DNA from: Dillenia suffruticosa
Taxonomy: Eukaryota > Streptophyta > Magnoliopsida > Dilleniales > Dilleniaceae
Assembly (NCBI GenBank): GCA_033439265.1
Contig: JAVTVX010000035.1
Coordinates: 21,354,001 to 21,418,000, forward strand
DNA: 64,000 bases
Reading direction: 5' to 3'
Both the position numbers and the translations under genes were made by a program. Position 1 is the first letter of the stretch; the number at the start of each line of letters is the position of its first letter. The notes below the pieces were generated by a model that was given only the letters and a program-made list of their open reading frames with translations, had not been told where the DNA came from and did not search any database. Below are positions 10,209 to 20,627 of the stretch, piece by piece.

Positions 10209-11530
10209 TGGATTATTTTCTTAAACATTAATAAAATCAATCAAAATTATTAAAATATTATGAATTTTATTCGAATTCAGAAAAAAAGTGAATTCAATTT
10301 TAAAGTCAAAATCAATTTTTAAAAAATCGACTTCAAAATTATCCAAAAACTACCCCAAAATTGTGCAAAAAATATAGGAAAAAAATTAAATAAAATCGAT
10401 TTCTCCAAAATCGATTTATGCCGAATTAAAGTGTGAGAGAAAAAAATAGTTTTAAAAATTTCCATTGGGTAAATTCTCTTGAAATCATTCAATTTTGAAA
10501 ATAGGGAAAAAATTGGACAGTTTTGAATTATTTTTTTTCAAGTAATAAGGAAAATTTTTTGAATGATTTTTCATTCAAATCTTTCCATTTCCATCGCTTT
10601 CTTTATTAAATAAATTATAAAATTTGAGAGCAACCTCACTTGTAAAAGATCCATCAAAATTAATTAAAATGTTTTTTGAATTAATATTTTCAAATTAAAG
10701 TGATTTCATAAAAAAATCCACAAAATTTTGAAAAAAGATTAATGGACTTTAATTTACGTTTTTAATGAATCGTAATGATATTATGGCACATTACGAGTCT
10801 CACCGATTCTTTTTTTTTTTTTTTCCTTTTTTCAGTATGTTTGGAAGAAAGCAAAAAAAAAAAAAAGGTAAAATTGTATTATTCTGTGACACAATAATAA
10901 CTAAAATTTGAAAAAAAAAAAAAAGAAAAAAAGTTTGAAAAGTAAGCTTGAAAATTTGAATACAAAATAGGGTTGTGTTATTTTTTTTAAAAAAATAAAT
11001 ATGTCCATTTATTATACCAATAGAAAAAAAAAAGCAAGGAAAAAAAAAAGCTTGAAAATTTGACCACCTATTCGAATAGGGTTGTGTTAATTTTTTAAAA
11101 AAATTAATTTCTCCAAACCTCATCCCCTAATAAAATGTATTACCCTAATAGGGAAAAAAAAAGCAAAAAAATTTTGGCCGCCTATTCAAAAAAAAGTTAT
11201 GTTAATTTTTTTTTTCTTTTAAATTTGTCTGGACTTCATCCCTATTCAACCAAATCTCTCGCACTTTAATCCAACATAAATTGATTTTTGAGAAATTGAC
11301 TAAAATCGATTTCTCGAAAATCGATTTTATTTAATTTCTTTTCTCTATTTTCAGACAATTTTAAGATAGTTTTTAGGTAGTTTTAAAATCAATTTCTTAA
11401 AAATGAAGTGGATTTCTTGAAAATTGACTTCACTATTTTGAAAATTGACTTCACTATTTTAACTCGAATAAAAATCATAATATTTTAATAATTTTAACCC
11501 ATTTTATTAATATTTAAGGAAATAGTCCAA
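10209..11530. mobile_element. Fold-back element with ~240-275-bp inverted arms
   Basis: The left arm (about 10209-10440) and the reverse complement of the right arm (about 11255-11530) align over their length. They share TTAATAAAAT, AAAATTATTAAAATATTATG, TTAAATAAAATCGATTT and the inner edge ATTAAAGTGNGAGAGA. Arms differ by indels, so the insertion is old. The spacer is AT-rich and contains a tandem repeat (10935-11215). No transposase is seen. The target duplication is unclear (TTTA-like words flank both ends), so Mutator-like or another TIR class is possible. Confidence 0.72.
10935..11215. repeat. Tandem repeat (~120-130-bp unit) inside the fold-back element
   Basis: Two to three diverged units share GCTTGAAAATTTGA, a TTCGAATAGGGTTGTGTTA segment, a T-run/A-run junction, and CCAATAG followed by A-rich sequence and AAGCAA. 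The long A and T runs explain the lysine/phenylalanine-rich spurious ORFs on both strands. Confidence 0.6.
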
Positions 11531-11591
11531 TATTTACCATATCATGGTGATTCAAATCTATCAAAACCCAATAAGAACAGGCAGCCATTTT

Positions 11592-11695
11592 CTTTTTTTT
11601 TTTTTTCTTTTTGGATTATACATGATTTGAACCCCAATCATGAGATTGAAATAAAAATTATGACTACTAAACTATTCTCTTGTTCATAAGCAGTC
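11592..11695 (-). mobile_element. tRNA-derived SINE (short)
   Basis: Read on the minus strand, the sequence has an A-box-like TAGTTTAGTAGTCA and, about 33 nt later, a B-box-like GGGGTTCAAATCA. A short body ending TATAATCC and then an A-rich tail follow (the T-run at 11592-11612 on the + strand). This spacing and order are those of an RNA polymerase III promoter of a tRNA-derived SINE. Possible flanking repeats (GCAGCCA/GCAGTCA) are weak. Confidence 0.6.
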
Positions 11696-11699
11696 AGTT

Positions 11700-12660
11700 T
11701 CCATGATTGGTTTTTCAGTCACAGTTGCACCATGACCACATTGCCTCTTCAGTTGTTTTACATTCATTTCACGGCTCAAAATGGTGCCCTGTTTTCCCAA
11801 ATTTAAATAGGCAGCTCAAAATGGAACCACTATCAAGCATTTAACAAATTCTAATTACACGCAGTTACACAAGTTCTCCAAAATTTTTAGCACGCATGTT
11901 GTCAAATCATCAGCCAAACTCAAATTTAATCTTGAAATCCATGTTTAGTATAATTATGGTAACCTTCGTTATAGAATTTGCAGGAGAGAGGTCAGAATAA
12001 AACCCTTCTCTAAAAGCCAAAGCGAACAAGAACCCCACAAACAAGAAGAAGAAAAAGAAAACAAAAGAATTGACGGCAACGGAAGAAACCATGTCAGGTA
12101 GAAAGACGAAATAAAACATAAAAGTCAAGAGGATGAGCCATAGGACTCTGAGGTGACAGACCAGGAATATTTCGACCGGATCTTAGACGCCATTATCAAC
12201 TTTTCAAACTCACTAGTTCAGAAATTGGAATCCCACGAAACAAACCCCTTACTACATGTCTTTCACACAAAAGATGCTAAAATGTGGACAAAAAGGTAAT
12301 TTGATTGCCGAGAAAAGGCAACATTGAATTGAATTTATTCAAGAAAAAGGGGCCTAGCGACACCAAGACTATTACTAGCCCAAAAATATAGCTTCACAAG
12401 GGGTAATAAGTTATTTCCTCGGCTTCCCCTTTTAACAAAGGCTCAGTAAAGATTGAAAGAGAGCACTCTGCAGCCACTCTTGTAGGCATTGTTGTTTCTT
12501 CCCTTAGAACAAAGAAAAAACTACATTTGTGCAGAACTTCCCTTATTCATCCCCAATTTGCAGCATCATAATTTATTCACCAACCATCTCCTCAATTACT
12601 TGATGTGAAACCAAGGATCAACAAAGAAGCTGACTTATAAGAACCAAGAGAAGGCAATAT
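11700..12660. other. Intergenic, 3' of the cytochrome b5-like gene
   Basis: No confident gene is present. A minus-strand frame at 11910-12128 is very rich in Phe and Leu (one hydrophobic stretch) but lacks any recognised motif. I treat it as chance. Nothing else is supported. Confidence 0.4.
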
Positions 12661-12669
12661 TACAATGCT

Positions 12670-12719
12670 ACATTTTTTTTTTTTTGGATAAAGCCAATCG
12701 GAAAATAATGTCACCATAA
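12670..12719 (-). mobile_element. Truncated SINE-like insert with 9-bp target duplication
   Basis: The insert is CA, then 13 T and GGATAAAGCCAATCGG plus ~17 further bases. It is flanked by TACAATGCT at 12661-12669 and 12720-12728. On the minus strand it reads as a short body ending TTTATCC followed by poly(A), the end seen in many plant SINEs. It lies just past the stop codon of the cytochrome b5-like gene, so probably in its 3' UTR. Confidence 0.6.
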
Positions 12720-12761
12720 TACAATGCTCTTGTCAAAACTGCCACACAGTAGTGCATGTAA

Positions 12762-14743
12762 TTATTGCTTCAAATCTCCAATGCAGAAGTCCTCAATCAA
12801 CTGAAACACACCAGTGCCATGCTGCGGCCTGCCATGCAGAATCGAAAGATTGACAGGAGAAAGCCAAAGCAAAACAAAGAAGGTAGAAATATTGCAGAAT
12901 AAGTTAAAGAAGACAAACAAAAATGAACTGTGCTGCCATTCCCATTTCTCAGGGACACAGATGAAAAAAAGGGGGCAAATAAAGCATGATATTAAACCCT
13001 ATAAAGGAGAAAGTGCATACCCATAAAATCCTTCAGTAGAATCATCTCCTGCATTTCTGAGGATGGCGTCGCCTCCTGGATGTTCCTCTACATAAGAGCT
13101 AACATCATAAACCTGCAGTTCGATCACAAATGTTCGTACCAAACTTTTTCAAACCCAACCAACATAAGAGCAGATGTACTCCAACATTTCACATAAACCC
13201 TGAGACTACAAAGAAAGGCTTAACCTTGTCCTTGATGATGACCCAACAATCAGTCCTCTTGTTATGCAAAGACACTTCAGCTTTGTTGTAGCTTTTGAAT
13301 CCCTGAGCAGAAAGAAAAAGAAAAAAATATATATAAAGGAAAAACACAAAAAAAAGAATCAGCATAATCAAGTCTTGCAACAAATTCTTTGAGGTGCATA
13401 CAGGTAAACACAAAATATTTATCCACCAGACCAAGGACCATTTTGGTTTATTCTTCACAAGTACTCAATGCTAAGCAACTCAGATTAGCATATTTTTACT
13501 ATTGTTCTCTTGCTGACCATTTATTGAAGACTAAAATTACGAATCTTGGAGCATTATTCCATGACAATCCCATATCAAATTATTGACTAGTATCAAGGAA
13601 CAGCCCCAAATAAACATGCTTTCTTTGCAATCCATCTTTCCCTCCACTCTGAAAACACCATTGAGGCCGGGTTATTCCTAGAAGTAGGGCATTTGCTCTC
13701 CACGTATCAGCATCATAGAACACTTACACCCCTCCTGCGTGTTCTACAGCATCCAAGCAGAATTTAATTTCTCCTATTTTCTAGAATATTGGACTACCTT
13801 CCTATGCATCAATGCATATTTCATTTATTCTCCACCTTCACCACATTTCATCTGTCTACAGTTTTAACCCGAAGAACATTTCATGCAAACAAATTACTTC
13901 ATGCTTGCCACTAGAAAAATAGTGTTCTTCAGAGAGTCATAAAATTTCTCCATGAACGAGTATGAAGTGGTCATTATACTAAAAAAAATTTGGTCTTGAA
14001 TCCAACCTCTAATGAACAAGACGGGTGCTTTTTGGCTTAAGATTAAAAGAAGATTCATAGAAAGTCTTCAGAAAATGTTCCGACTACAAAAAGAAGCGGC
14101 AGCTCCCCCCCCAAAAAAACCTGAAATTAATATATATATATATATATGTATATGTATATGGACACACACATATATGTATGTGTGTGTGTAAAAATTCAAA
14201 AATTGTAAGCCCAAATGTTGTTTGCCCCCAATTATTATAATAATCCCAAATGATATTGTATCTCTGGATTCACCCTTGGATAGAAGCCAGTCATTTAATA
14301 AAATGAGGCACGGAATCTTTAACAACAATGTCATTCATAAATCGGCACTACCCATAAACTCGAAAAATTAAATGTTTATACATATAACATCGGAAACAAG
14401 CTGGATCTCTTCGGCCATAATCTACAATCTAAAATATCATGGGAACAATCAATCATTTTGAGAACCCAAACGAAAAAACCCATAAAAGTAGAGATTCTGC
14501 ATATTTTGATGTTCCAAGTGAACTACCTGCTTGCCAGGTTTTGATTGCACAACTTTTTCTTTACCTGCATTTCAAACAATTTCAAGTGAATTCAAGGCAT
14601 TTTTCTACAAACCCAGAAACCGAAAATTGAAACTGAGAACAAAATGTAAAAAGATTGAAACCAGATTGGGATTTTCTCGTAATCAGAAGTAAAGCTCCAA
14701 GGAAGAAACCCAAAGCCAATGTAATCAACATTATCATCTCCAT
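12762..14743 (-). CDS. CB5LP: Membrane-anchored cytochrome b5-like protein (CB5LP type)
   Basis: This is a five-exon gene: join of 14662-14743, 14527-14564, 13225-13302, 13021-13112 and 12762-12828 on the minus strand, giving 118 aa. All phases match and all introns are GT-AG. Residues ~4-22 form a hydrophobic N-terminal anchor (starts [14 protein letters not shown]), followed by a basic stretch RKSQSGKEK. The heme-binding cytochrome b5 fold follows: [30 protein letters not shown], then the axial-ligand motif EEHPGGDAI with His in HPGG. The second ligand sits in GPQHG, and the C-terminus is [12 protein letters not shown]. An N-terminal rather than C-terminal anchor marks the CB5LP subfamily (Arabidopsis At1g60660, ~120 aa), not classical ER cytochrome b5. 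The partner is unknown; electron transfer is inferred. Exon 2 is only 38 nt. The promoter side abuts the MULE at 15213. Confidence 0.9.
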
Positions 14744-15042
14744 GTCTTACTCAAAATTTCAACAGTTTTTCTCCTGCTTAAAACAGGAGAGTCAGAGGCC
14801 CAGAAAGACAAAAGTGAACATTATAGTTCGTAAACAAGAGATTAAAAGAAACATATGTAATTAAAATTTACTCATTGACAAATGGAGGATAGGTTTAGAA
14901 GCTTTTACTTGGGGATATGCTTTTGCACTTGAAAATTTACCGATTGAGTTGGAATTAAGGATGCTCTTTTGCACTCCACTTCTCTGTTCTCAGATCTGTT
15001 TATGACGGGGCAATGGCTTACGAACCCTAGCTTCGCTAGAGA

Positions 15043-15062
15043 AAGAGAGAGAGAGAGAGAGA
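15043..15062. repeat. (GA)n microsatellite in the likely 5' leader of the cytochrome b5-like gene
   Basis: A GA-repeat on the + strand (CT on the coding strand) sits about 300 bp upstream of the start codon at 14743. CT-rich tracts are common in plant 5' leaders. An intron in the leader is possible but not proven. Confidence 0.6.
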
Positions 15063-15212
15063 GGGAGTTTGTGTGTGGGCGGGTGGCGACAGTAGCTTTC
15101 TCGTCTTGAACTTGAGAAATGAATCTTCGAACAGATCGAATAGAACTAAAAGTAAACAATAAAAAATCTCACGGACAGGTGGCTTTCCCTGCTTCATGTG
15201 GGTCTTTATTAA

Positions 15213-15984
15213 GAGTCATGTTCCGATATAACCGAGAAAAAAGATAAAATAAAATAAAATAATCTTGAAACCAAACAAATTTCATATATAATCTCATTTT
15301 CTCACGAGTTGAACACGCGACACTACGTGACAACATCCGATTGACCAAAACCTGTATCGCATCTTGAAGACGCAACAAGCTTCCGCCGCCGCCCACAACG
15401 CCCGACGACCCCTCCCTCCGCCGCCCGTGACTCTACTCCACTCCCCCTCTCTCCCCCTGCGGCTCTCTCTCCCTCCCTCCCTCCCTCCTCTACTTGCGGC
15501 TCTGCTCCGCTCCCCCTCCCCTCCCCCCACGGCTCTCTCTCCCCCTCCCTCCCCCACCTACAGCTCTACTCCACTCCCCCTCCCTCCCACCTGCTGCTCT
15601 CTCTCCCTCCCCTGCCCGTGGTGCTCCTGTCTCCCTCCCTCCCCCACCCGCGGCTATGCTTCTCGCAGGGGGAGAGAGAAAGACAACCGCGGACGGGGGA
15701 GGGAGAGAAAGAGCCGCAGGGGGAGAGAGGGAGGGAAAGAGAGCCGCGGGGGGAGGGAGGGGGAGTGGAGCAGAGCTGCGGCAGCAGAGGGAGGGGCCGC
15801 CAGGTGCTGCGGGCGGCGGAGTAGTTTGTCGTGTCTTCAAGACGCGACACGAGGGATTCGACCAATCGGGTACTGTCACGTGGTGTCGCATGTCCAACCC
15901 GTGAGAAAATATGGTTATTTTCGGAATTTGGTTAGTCCCAAGTTTATTTTAATTTTTTTTTGAATTTATTTCCGAACATGATAC
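15213..15984. mobile_element. Fold-back Mutator-like (MULE-type) MITE with 9-bp target duplication
   Basis: A perfect 9-bp direct repeat CTTTATTAA lies at 15204-15212 and 15985-15993. Immediately inside, the ends are inverted: GAGTCATGTTCCGA on the left and GTATCATGTTCGGA as the reverse complement of the right. Similarity between the arms continues inward for about 150-190 bp, through TTTTCTCACG, CGACAC-ACGTGACA, CCGATTG and CTTGAAGAC. Long TIRs beginning with G plus a 9-bp duplication are diagnostic of Mutator-like elements. The interior (about 15370-15830) is strongly GC-rich and purine/pyrimidine asymmetric, and is itself partly palindromic. It has no transposase. The overlapping ORFs in it are low-complexity artefacts. 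Confidence 0.88.
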
Positions 15985-15993
15985 CTTTATTAA

Positions 15994-16940
15994 TAACAAA
16001 AGCTATTTTAATTTAACTGCTACCATAGACCGACAAACATTGTACTTGAATCCGAGGACTTGTGCACTCAATTACCAGAATTTAAACCTTTTTATTAAGA
16101 GAGATGCATTTTTTAAAGAATTTTATAGAATTTAGATGCTTTAATTTTCTTATTTTAGTAATTTGTAATGAATATTTTCTTAATATATATTAAGGTATAT
16201 GAATCCATCATATTCACAAATTAATAATATCAACAAATTAATTGAGTAAATTATTTCCTAAGGTATTATTATAAAATAATATCAAAATATAAAATTCAAA
16301 ACTAATTATACTCATTTGAAGAATAAGGAGTTTAAATCTTAATCTTTTATAAAATCTAAAAATAAAATATTTAGAAATTTAATTAACAATCAGGATTTAG
16401 TTATATTATATTTATATGTTATAATAATGGTTATAATAGAATTTTAAAATTTGAGAATAAAAAAATTTATAACGAGAGAGTCGTTTTGTAAATAGAATCA
16501 TATAAATAGTCAAATTAAATTAATCAAATTATAATTTTAAATATTTGTAATAGATATAAAAAAAATTATACGTAGCAATAACCTAGGCTTAAAATGTTTT
16601 GAAAAAAAAAAAGTGGGCCCAAATCATTGTTTAATTGATCCTAAAATGACTTCTCCTTCACCCGTGCTAGCTCAGACGAAGCCTATGCACTGCACTTTAA
16701 TGCTCAACTGTAAAGCACATATGCATTTTTTCAATTTTCATCCGCCGAAAGTAACACAAACCTACGCTTGAAATCAATCATTGAGGGAACAGAATAAAGT
16801 TGAGACGAGATAGGAATCAATCACCGCACATCTTTCCCTTTTAACCATGCCCTTTTCATATTTCCTTTTTGACTCTCCTTCACAGATTAGGCCCCTTTAT
16901 AAACCATCAAGAAGAAAAAGTGCAAGAACAATAACGCAAA
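15994..16940. other. Upstream region of the senescence-domain gene
   Basis: This AT-rich stretch separates the MULE from the next gene. A TTTATAAACC sequence at about 16895 could serve as its TATA box, some 45 bp upstream of the ATG. No other gene is seen. Confidence 0.45.
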
Positions 16941-19050
16941 ATGGGGTGTTTCAAGTCTCACAAATCCAAATCCAAAACCTTAACCTCTGAGGCCAGTTTT
17001 CAATCCAACCAACAAAACCCAGAAGCCAAAAATCTAAAACAAGAAGTCTTGTTACACATTCCTGGATGCAGAGTTACTCTAGTCGAAGAAGGAGAAGCTA
17101 TAGAGCTTGCCAATGGAGACTTCACAATTCTTCGAATTTCAGATGAAAATGTTGACCTAGCAACTATCATAAAAGTTGGAGATGATCTTCAATGGCCTTT
17201 AACTAAGGATGAACCAGTTGTGAAGCTTGACGCTCATGACTACCTCTTTTCCTTGCCTACTAAAGATGGTGAGCTTCTAAGCTACGGCGTGACCTTCTTG
17301 CAACAATATGGAAACAATTTGGGATGGTTGGACTCGTTTCTTAAGGAGCATTCTTGCTTTTCTTGTAACACAACCTTGATGAGGAACAAGGACGTTGATT
17401 GGAAGGAATTCGCTCCAAGGATTGATGACTATAACAACATTTTGGCTAAGGCTATTGCAAGAGGGACAGGGCAAATTGTTAAGGGTATCTTCAAATGTAG
17501 TAATGCTTACACCAACCAGGTATCCATTTTTTTTCCCCTTTTAAGTTCTTCAGTTATTGTGACATTAGTATTATGCAAGAACTAATTCTCCTACATATGA
17601 AAGAAATGCACTAGTTCCTTGCCCATATTGGACTCTCTTACTCATTTTTGGTCTCTTCCCGTCCCAAATGTGTTATGACCTAGTTTCCTTTACCGCTTGG
17701 CCAGCCTTAGATTGAACTCTAAATTGCAGGACACTTTATATTTGGACTATTTGTCTTACACAACATTAGCAAACTTCCTATGGATTCAATAATCTGACCT
17801 AGGAGGGACATGTCATCCCAAGTAACTAATACTCTTGAGACTATTTTAGGTAACATGAATGGCTAGACAATACATTGTTAGTTTGATCCAATCCCACAAA
17901 CTAAACCTTTTGACAAAAATGAGTTTTAGAAGATTAAATGGTAAACCACTCCACCCCTCCAAAAGAAGTTTGATGCTATGTATAGTGCATTATGACGCTT
18001 CAGTATTATATAATAAATATATTTATACCAGTGTTATAAGTGACTTGAATAATGCATGGGAAAAATTGCAGGTTCAAAAAGGAGGGCAACTGATCCTCAC
18101 TAGAGCAGCGCAGGAGGGAACTAGTACTTCATCATCAAGTAAGAGCAAAAAAAGTAATGGTTCTAAGAAGAGTGCAGTCAATAAAAGCCTCAAAAGGTGC
18201 TCTAAAATATAACTAATCTTTTCTTAATAGAACTCTCAAATGAGCTATAACTTGATATTACTTCATTCTGCAGCGTGAGAAAACTATCCAAAATGACAGA
18301 AAAGATGAGCAAAGCGATGCTTAATGGAGTTGGAATTGTCACCGGCTCAGTGATGACTCCTGTGGTTCAGTCACAAGCAGGGAAGGCATTTCTAGCAATG
18401 GTTCCGGGGGAGGTTCTGTTGGCTTCCCTCGATGCCGTAAGTAAGTCATCAGTCAATTCATTTCTGATTACACTTTTTGAAGTTCGTGGCATGTTTTTTG
18501 TTTCAAATGACATTGTGACAATGTATAATACCCCGCATTTCTTTTTTCTACCTTGAAACAACCAGACAAGGTGTTAGATGCGGCTGAAGCTGCTGAAAGG
18601 CAAGCTCTGACTGCCACAACTGGTGCAGCAAGTAGAATGGTCTCTAAGAGGTAATAAGAAGTTGAAACAAAGACACTGCTATTCTAGAGATTTTCCTTTA
18701 TATCTATCCTTGAACCCGATTGCTATCTTGAAAACTAGGGCTTTATATGTTACCCACTAATGGATTTGACTCTAACCCCTTGTCAGAATAGCTTGCATTA
18801 ACTTTTTAAAAAAAGAGTAAAACTTTGCGTATGTTCCTTCTCTGTGAGTGTACTTTTCTTGCAACTTAACCTGAAAACAATGGACAACAGGTTTGGGGAA
18901 AATGCAGGAGAGGCAACAGAAGATGTGCTAGCAACTGCAGGGCACTGTTGTGGCACTGCATGGAACATATTCAAGTTTAGAAAGGCAATTAATCCGGCAT
19001 CCTCTGTCTCCTCAGGACTCAGGAATGCCGCCAAGAACAAAAGGTCTTGA
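16941..19050 (+). CDS. Senescence/dehydration-associated protein (ERD7-like, senescence domain)
   Basis: This is a five-exon gene: 16941-17519, 18072-18196, 18274-18440, 18566-18650 and 18891-19050 (371 aa). All introns are GT-AG with consistent phases. The protein starts [10 protein letters not shown], so Gly2 and Cys3 could be myristoylated and palmitoylated. Residues ~32-160 form the N-terminal region of the plant family ([18 protein letters not shown], then DYLFSLP). The C-terminal senescence domain starts around residue 165 ([20 protein letters not shown]). It is interrupted by a Ser/Lys-rich linker at ~205-232 and continues with [29 protein letters not shown] and [14 protein letters not shown]. 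Relatives such as Arabidopsis ERD7 are induced by drought, cold and senescence and bind membrane lipids; that role is inferred here. It is shorter than ERD7 itself (~450 aa), mainly in the N-terminal half. Confidence 0.92.
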
Positions 19051-20082
19051 ATTGAACAATATAGCTAATGTATCCAATTCATCTCAAGTGGAAGATCTCT
19101 CTCTCTTGTTTGCATTAGTCTTGCGCATAATGTAAGCAAAACAAGCACGAAACTTTGAGGAAACTTTTTACCTTTGTCATACATTGTATAAGTTATCATG
19201 TTATCTCATCTTTGAGGCGTAGAAGCTGGTTAGCAATATTTTTGAAGGTACAAAAACTTCGCCCCACAACTTTTATGAGGTTGCTAAAATTGAAAAAAAT
19301 AATTCATGAGCCAATATGCATTTAAGTCTTTTAAATAGATCAAAATTTAGTAAAAGTAAAAGAATATATTTCTATTTCTTTCTCTTTTTTTGGCTGTGTT
19401 ATTGAGAGGAGCTAACTCTTCAAAACTTTTGAAATATTGTCAACTATAACTTGATTTAAAATTCACAATTTTTAAACCCAAAAAAAAAAAAAAAGATTGT
19501 AGACTCATTGTATAAGAGAATATTATTCTTCCAATCTTGGTTGTGATTTTCCTACTTTTTTATCATATGAAATAATTCATAATTCTTAGTATTTTTTATG
19601 GTGATCTTATCATTAAAAATAACATATTTTCATAAATTATATTTATATTATATGAAAAAATAAGGAATAATAAAATAATGTGACACAATTGATACAAATA
19701 ATATTTCTCTCTCATTGACAGAGTCTTGACTTTTGATTGGTGATTGATGATAGATAATTTAAGTTATAAGTTTAAAATAAATTTATTTTAATAAATATTT
19801 TATTTATATATCAATAGCAAAAATACTAATTTTTACAAAATTATTTTTAAAAATAAATATCTTCACAGTCTTACAATTATAATAGAATGAAACATATTAT
19901 TAGGGTTCGAGGGATTCGGACATTTACATAAAACGACGACGTTCGGTCATGTGAGACGCAGCGTTGACCGCTCAAAACGATGCATTTCAACCTCGATTCA
20001 TTTGTCGTCATCTTCGCCAAAAAGAAAAAAATCTACCGTTCTAGGGTTTCTCTCTCTCACGCTGTTTCTCGCTCTCTCTGCA
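19051..20082. other. Intergenic region between the ERD7-like and RIT1-like genes
   Basis: It holds the 3' flank of the first gene and the promoter and leader of the second. AGGGTTTC at about 20044 just before the ATG is a telo-box-like leader motif common in plant housekeeping genes. No further gene is seen. Confidence 0.45.
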
Positions 20083-20584
20083 ATGGATGATGAGAAATTA
20101 AGCATATACAAAATAGCAAGGACGATAAAGAAAAACGAAAACACATTGTACAATTCACTCCGATCAATATACGAAGACTCAATATTTGTAGGCGAAATCT
20201 CTCAACTATGGCCAGAGCTTCCTCTTCTGGCCAATCTCCGATGCGGTTTCTGGTACTCTCCCAAATTTGACTCGACCTGTTATTTCAAGTCTACTGATGG
20301 GCATCAAAATAATTGGTCTTTCAATATTTCTCGTCTCAATATCCATGTCGCCCATCTAGCTGGTATTTCAACCTAAACTTATATATCTCTCTCTCTCTCT
20401 CTCTCTCTCTCGAAATTTGGATTTTTTCTTTCCATAAGTTTTTGGTTTTTTGTCAAATCGGTGATGCAATTAGGCGTTTTCTCGAATACCCCTCCCTCTC
20501 TCTTTGGACTTATGGATTTTCTTTCTCTGAAATTTTGGTTTCGGTTTAGTTGGTGAGTAGATTAGAACTTTATCCTAAATCTCT

Positions 20585-20627
<43 letters not shown>

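Noticed and set aside
11910-12128. 72-codon Phe/Leu-rich frame on the minus strand
   Set aside because: It is hydrophobic because of T-rich DNA. No signal/mature pattern, motif or supporting splice site is visible.
15294-15963. Several long overlapping ORFs rich in Pro, Arg, Gly and Ser
   Set aside because: They are low-complexity translations of the GC-rich, palindromic interior of the fold-back MULE and lie inside its target duplications.
19951-20082. Upstream in-frame ATG for the RIT1-like gene
   Set aside because: The 44 added residues are Ser/Leu-rich leader-like sequence with CT repeats. The family N-terminus aligns best from the ATG at 20083.
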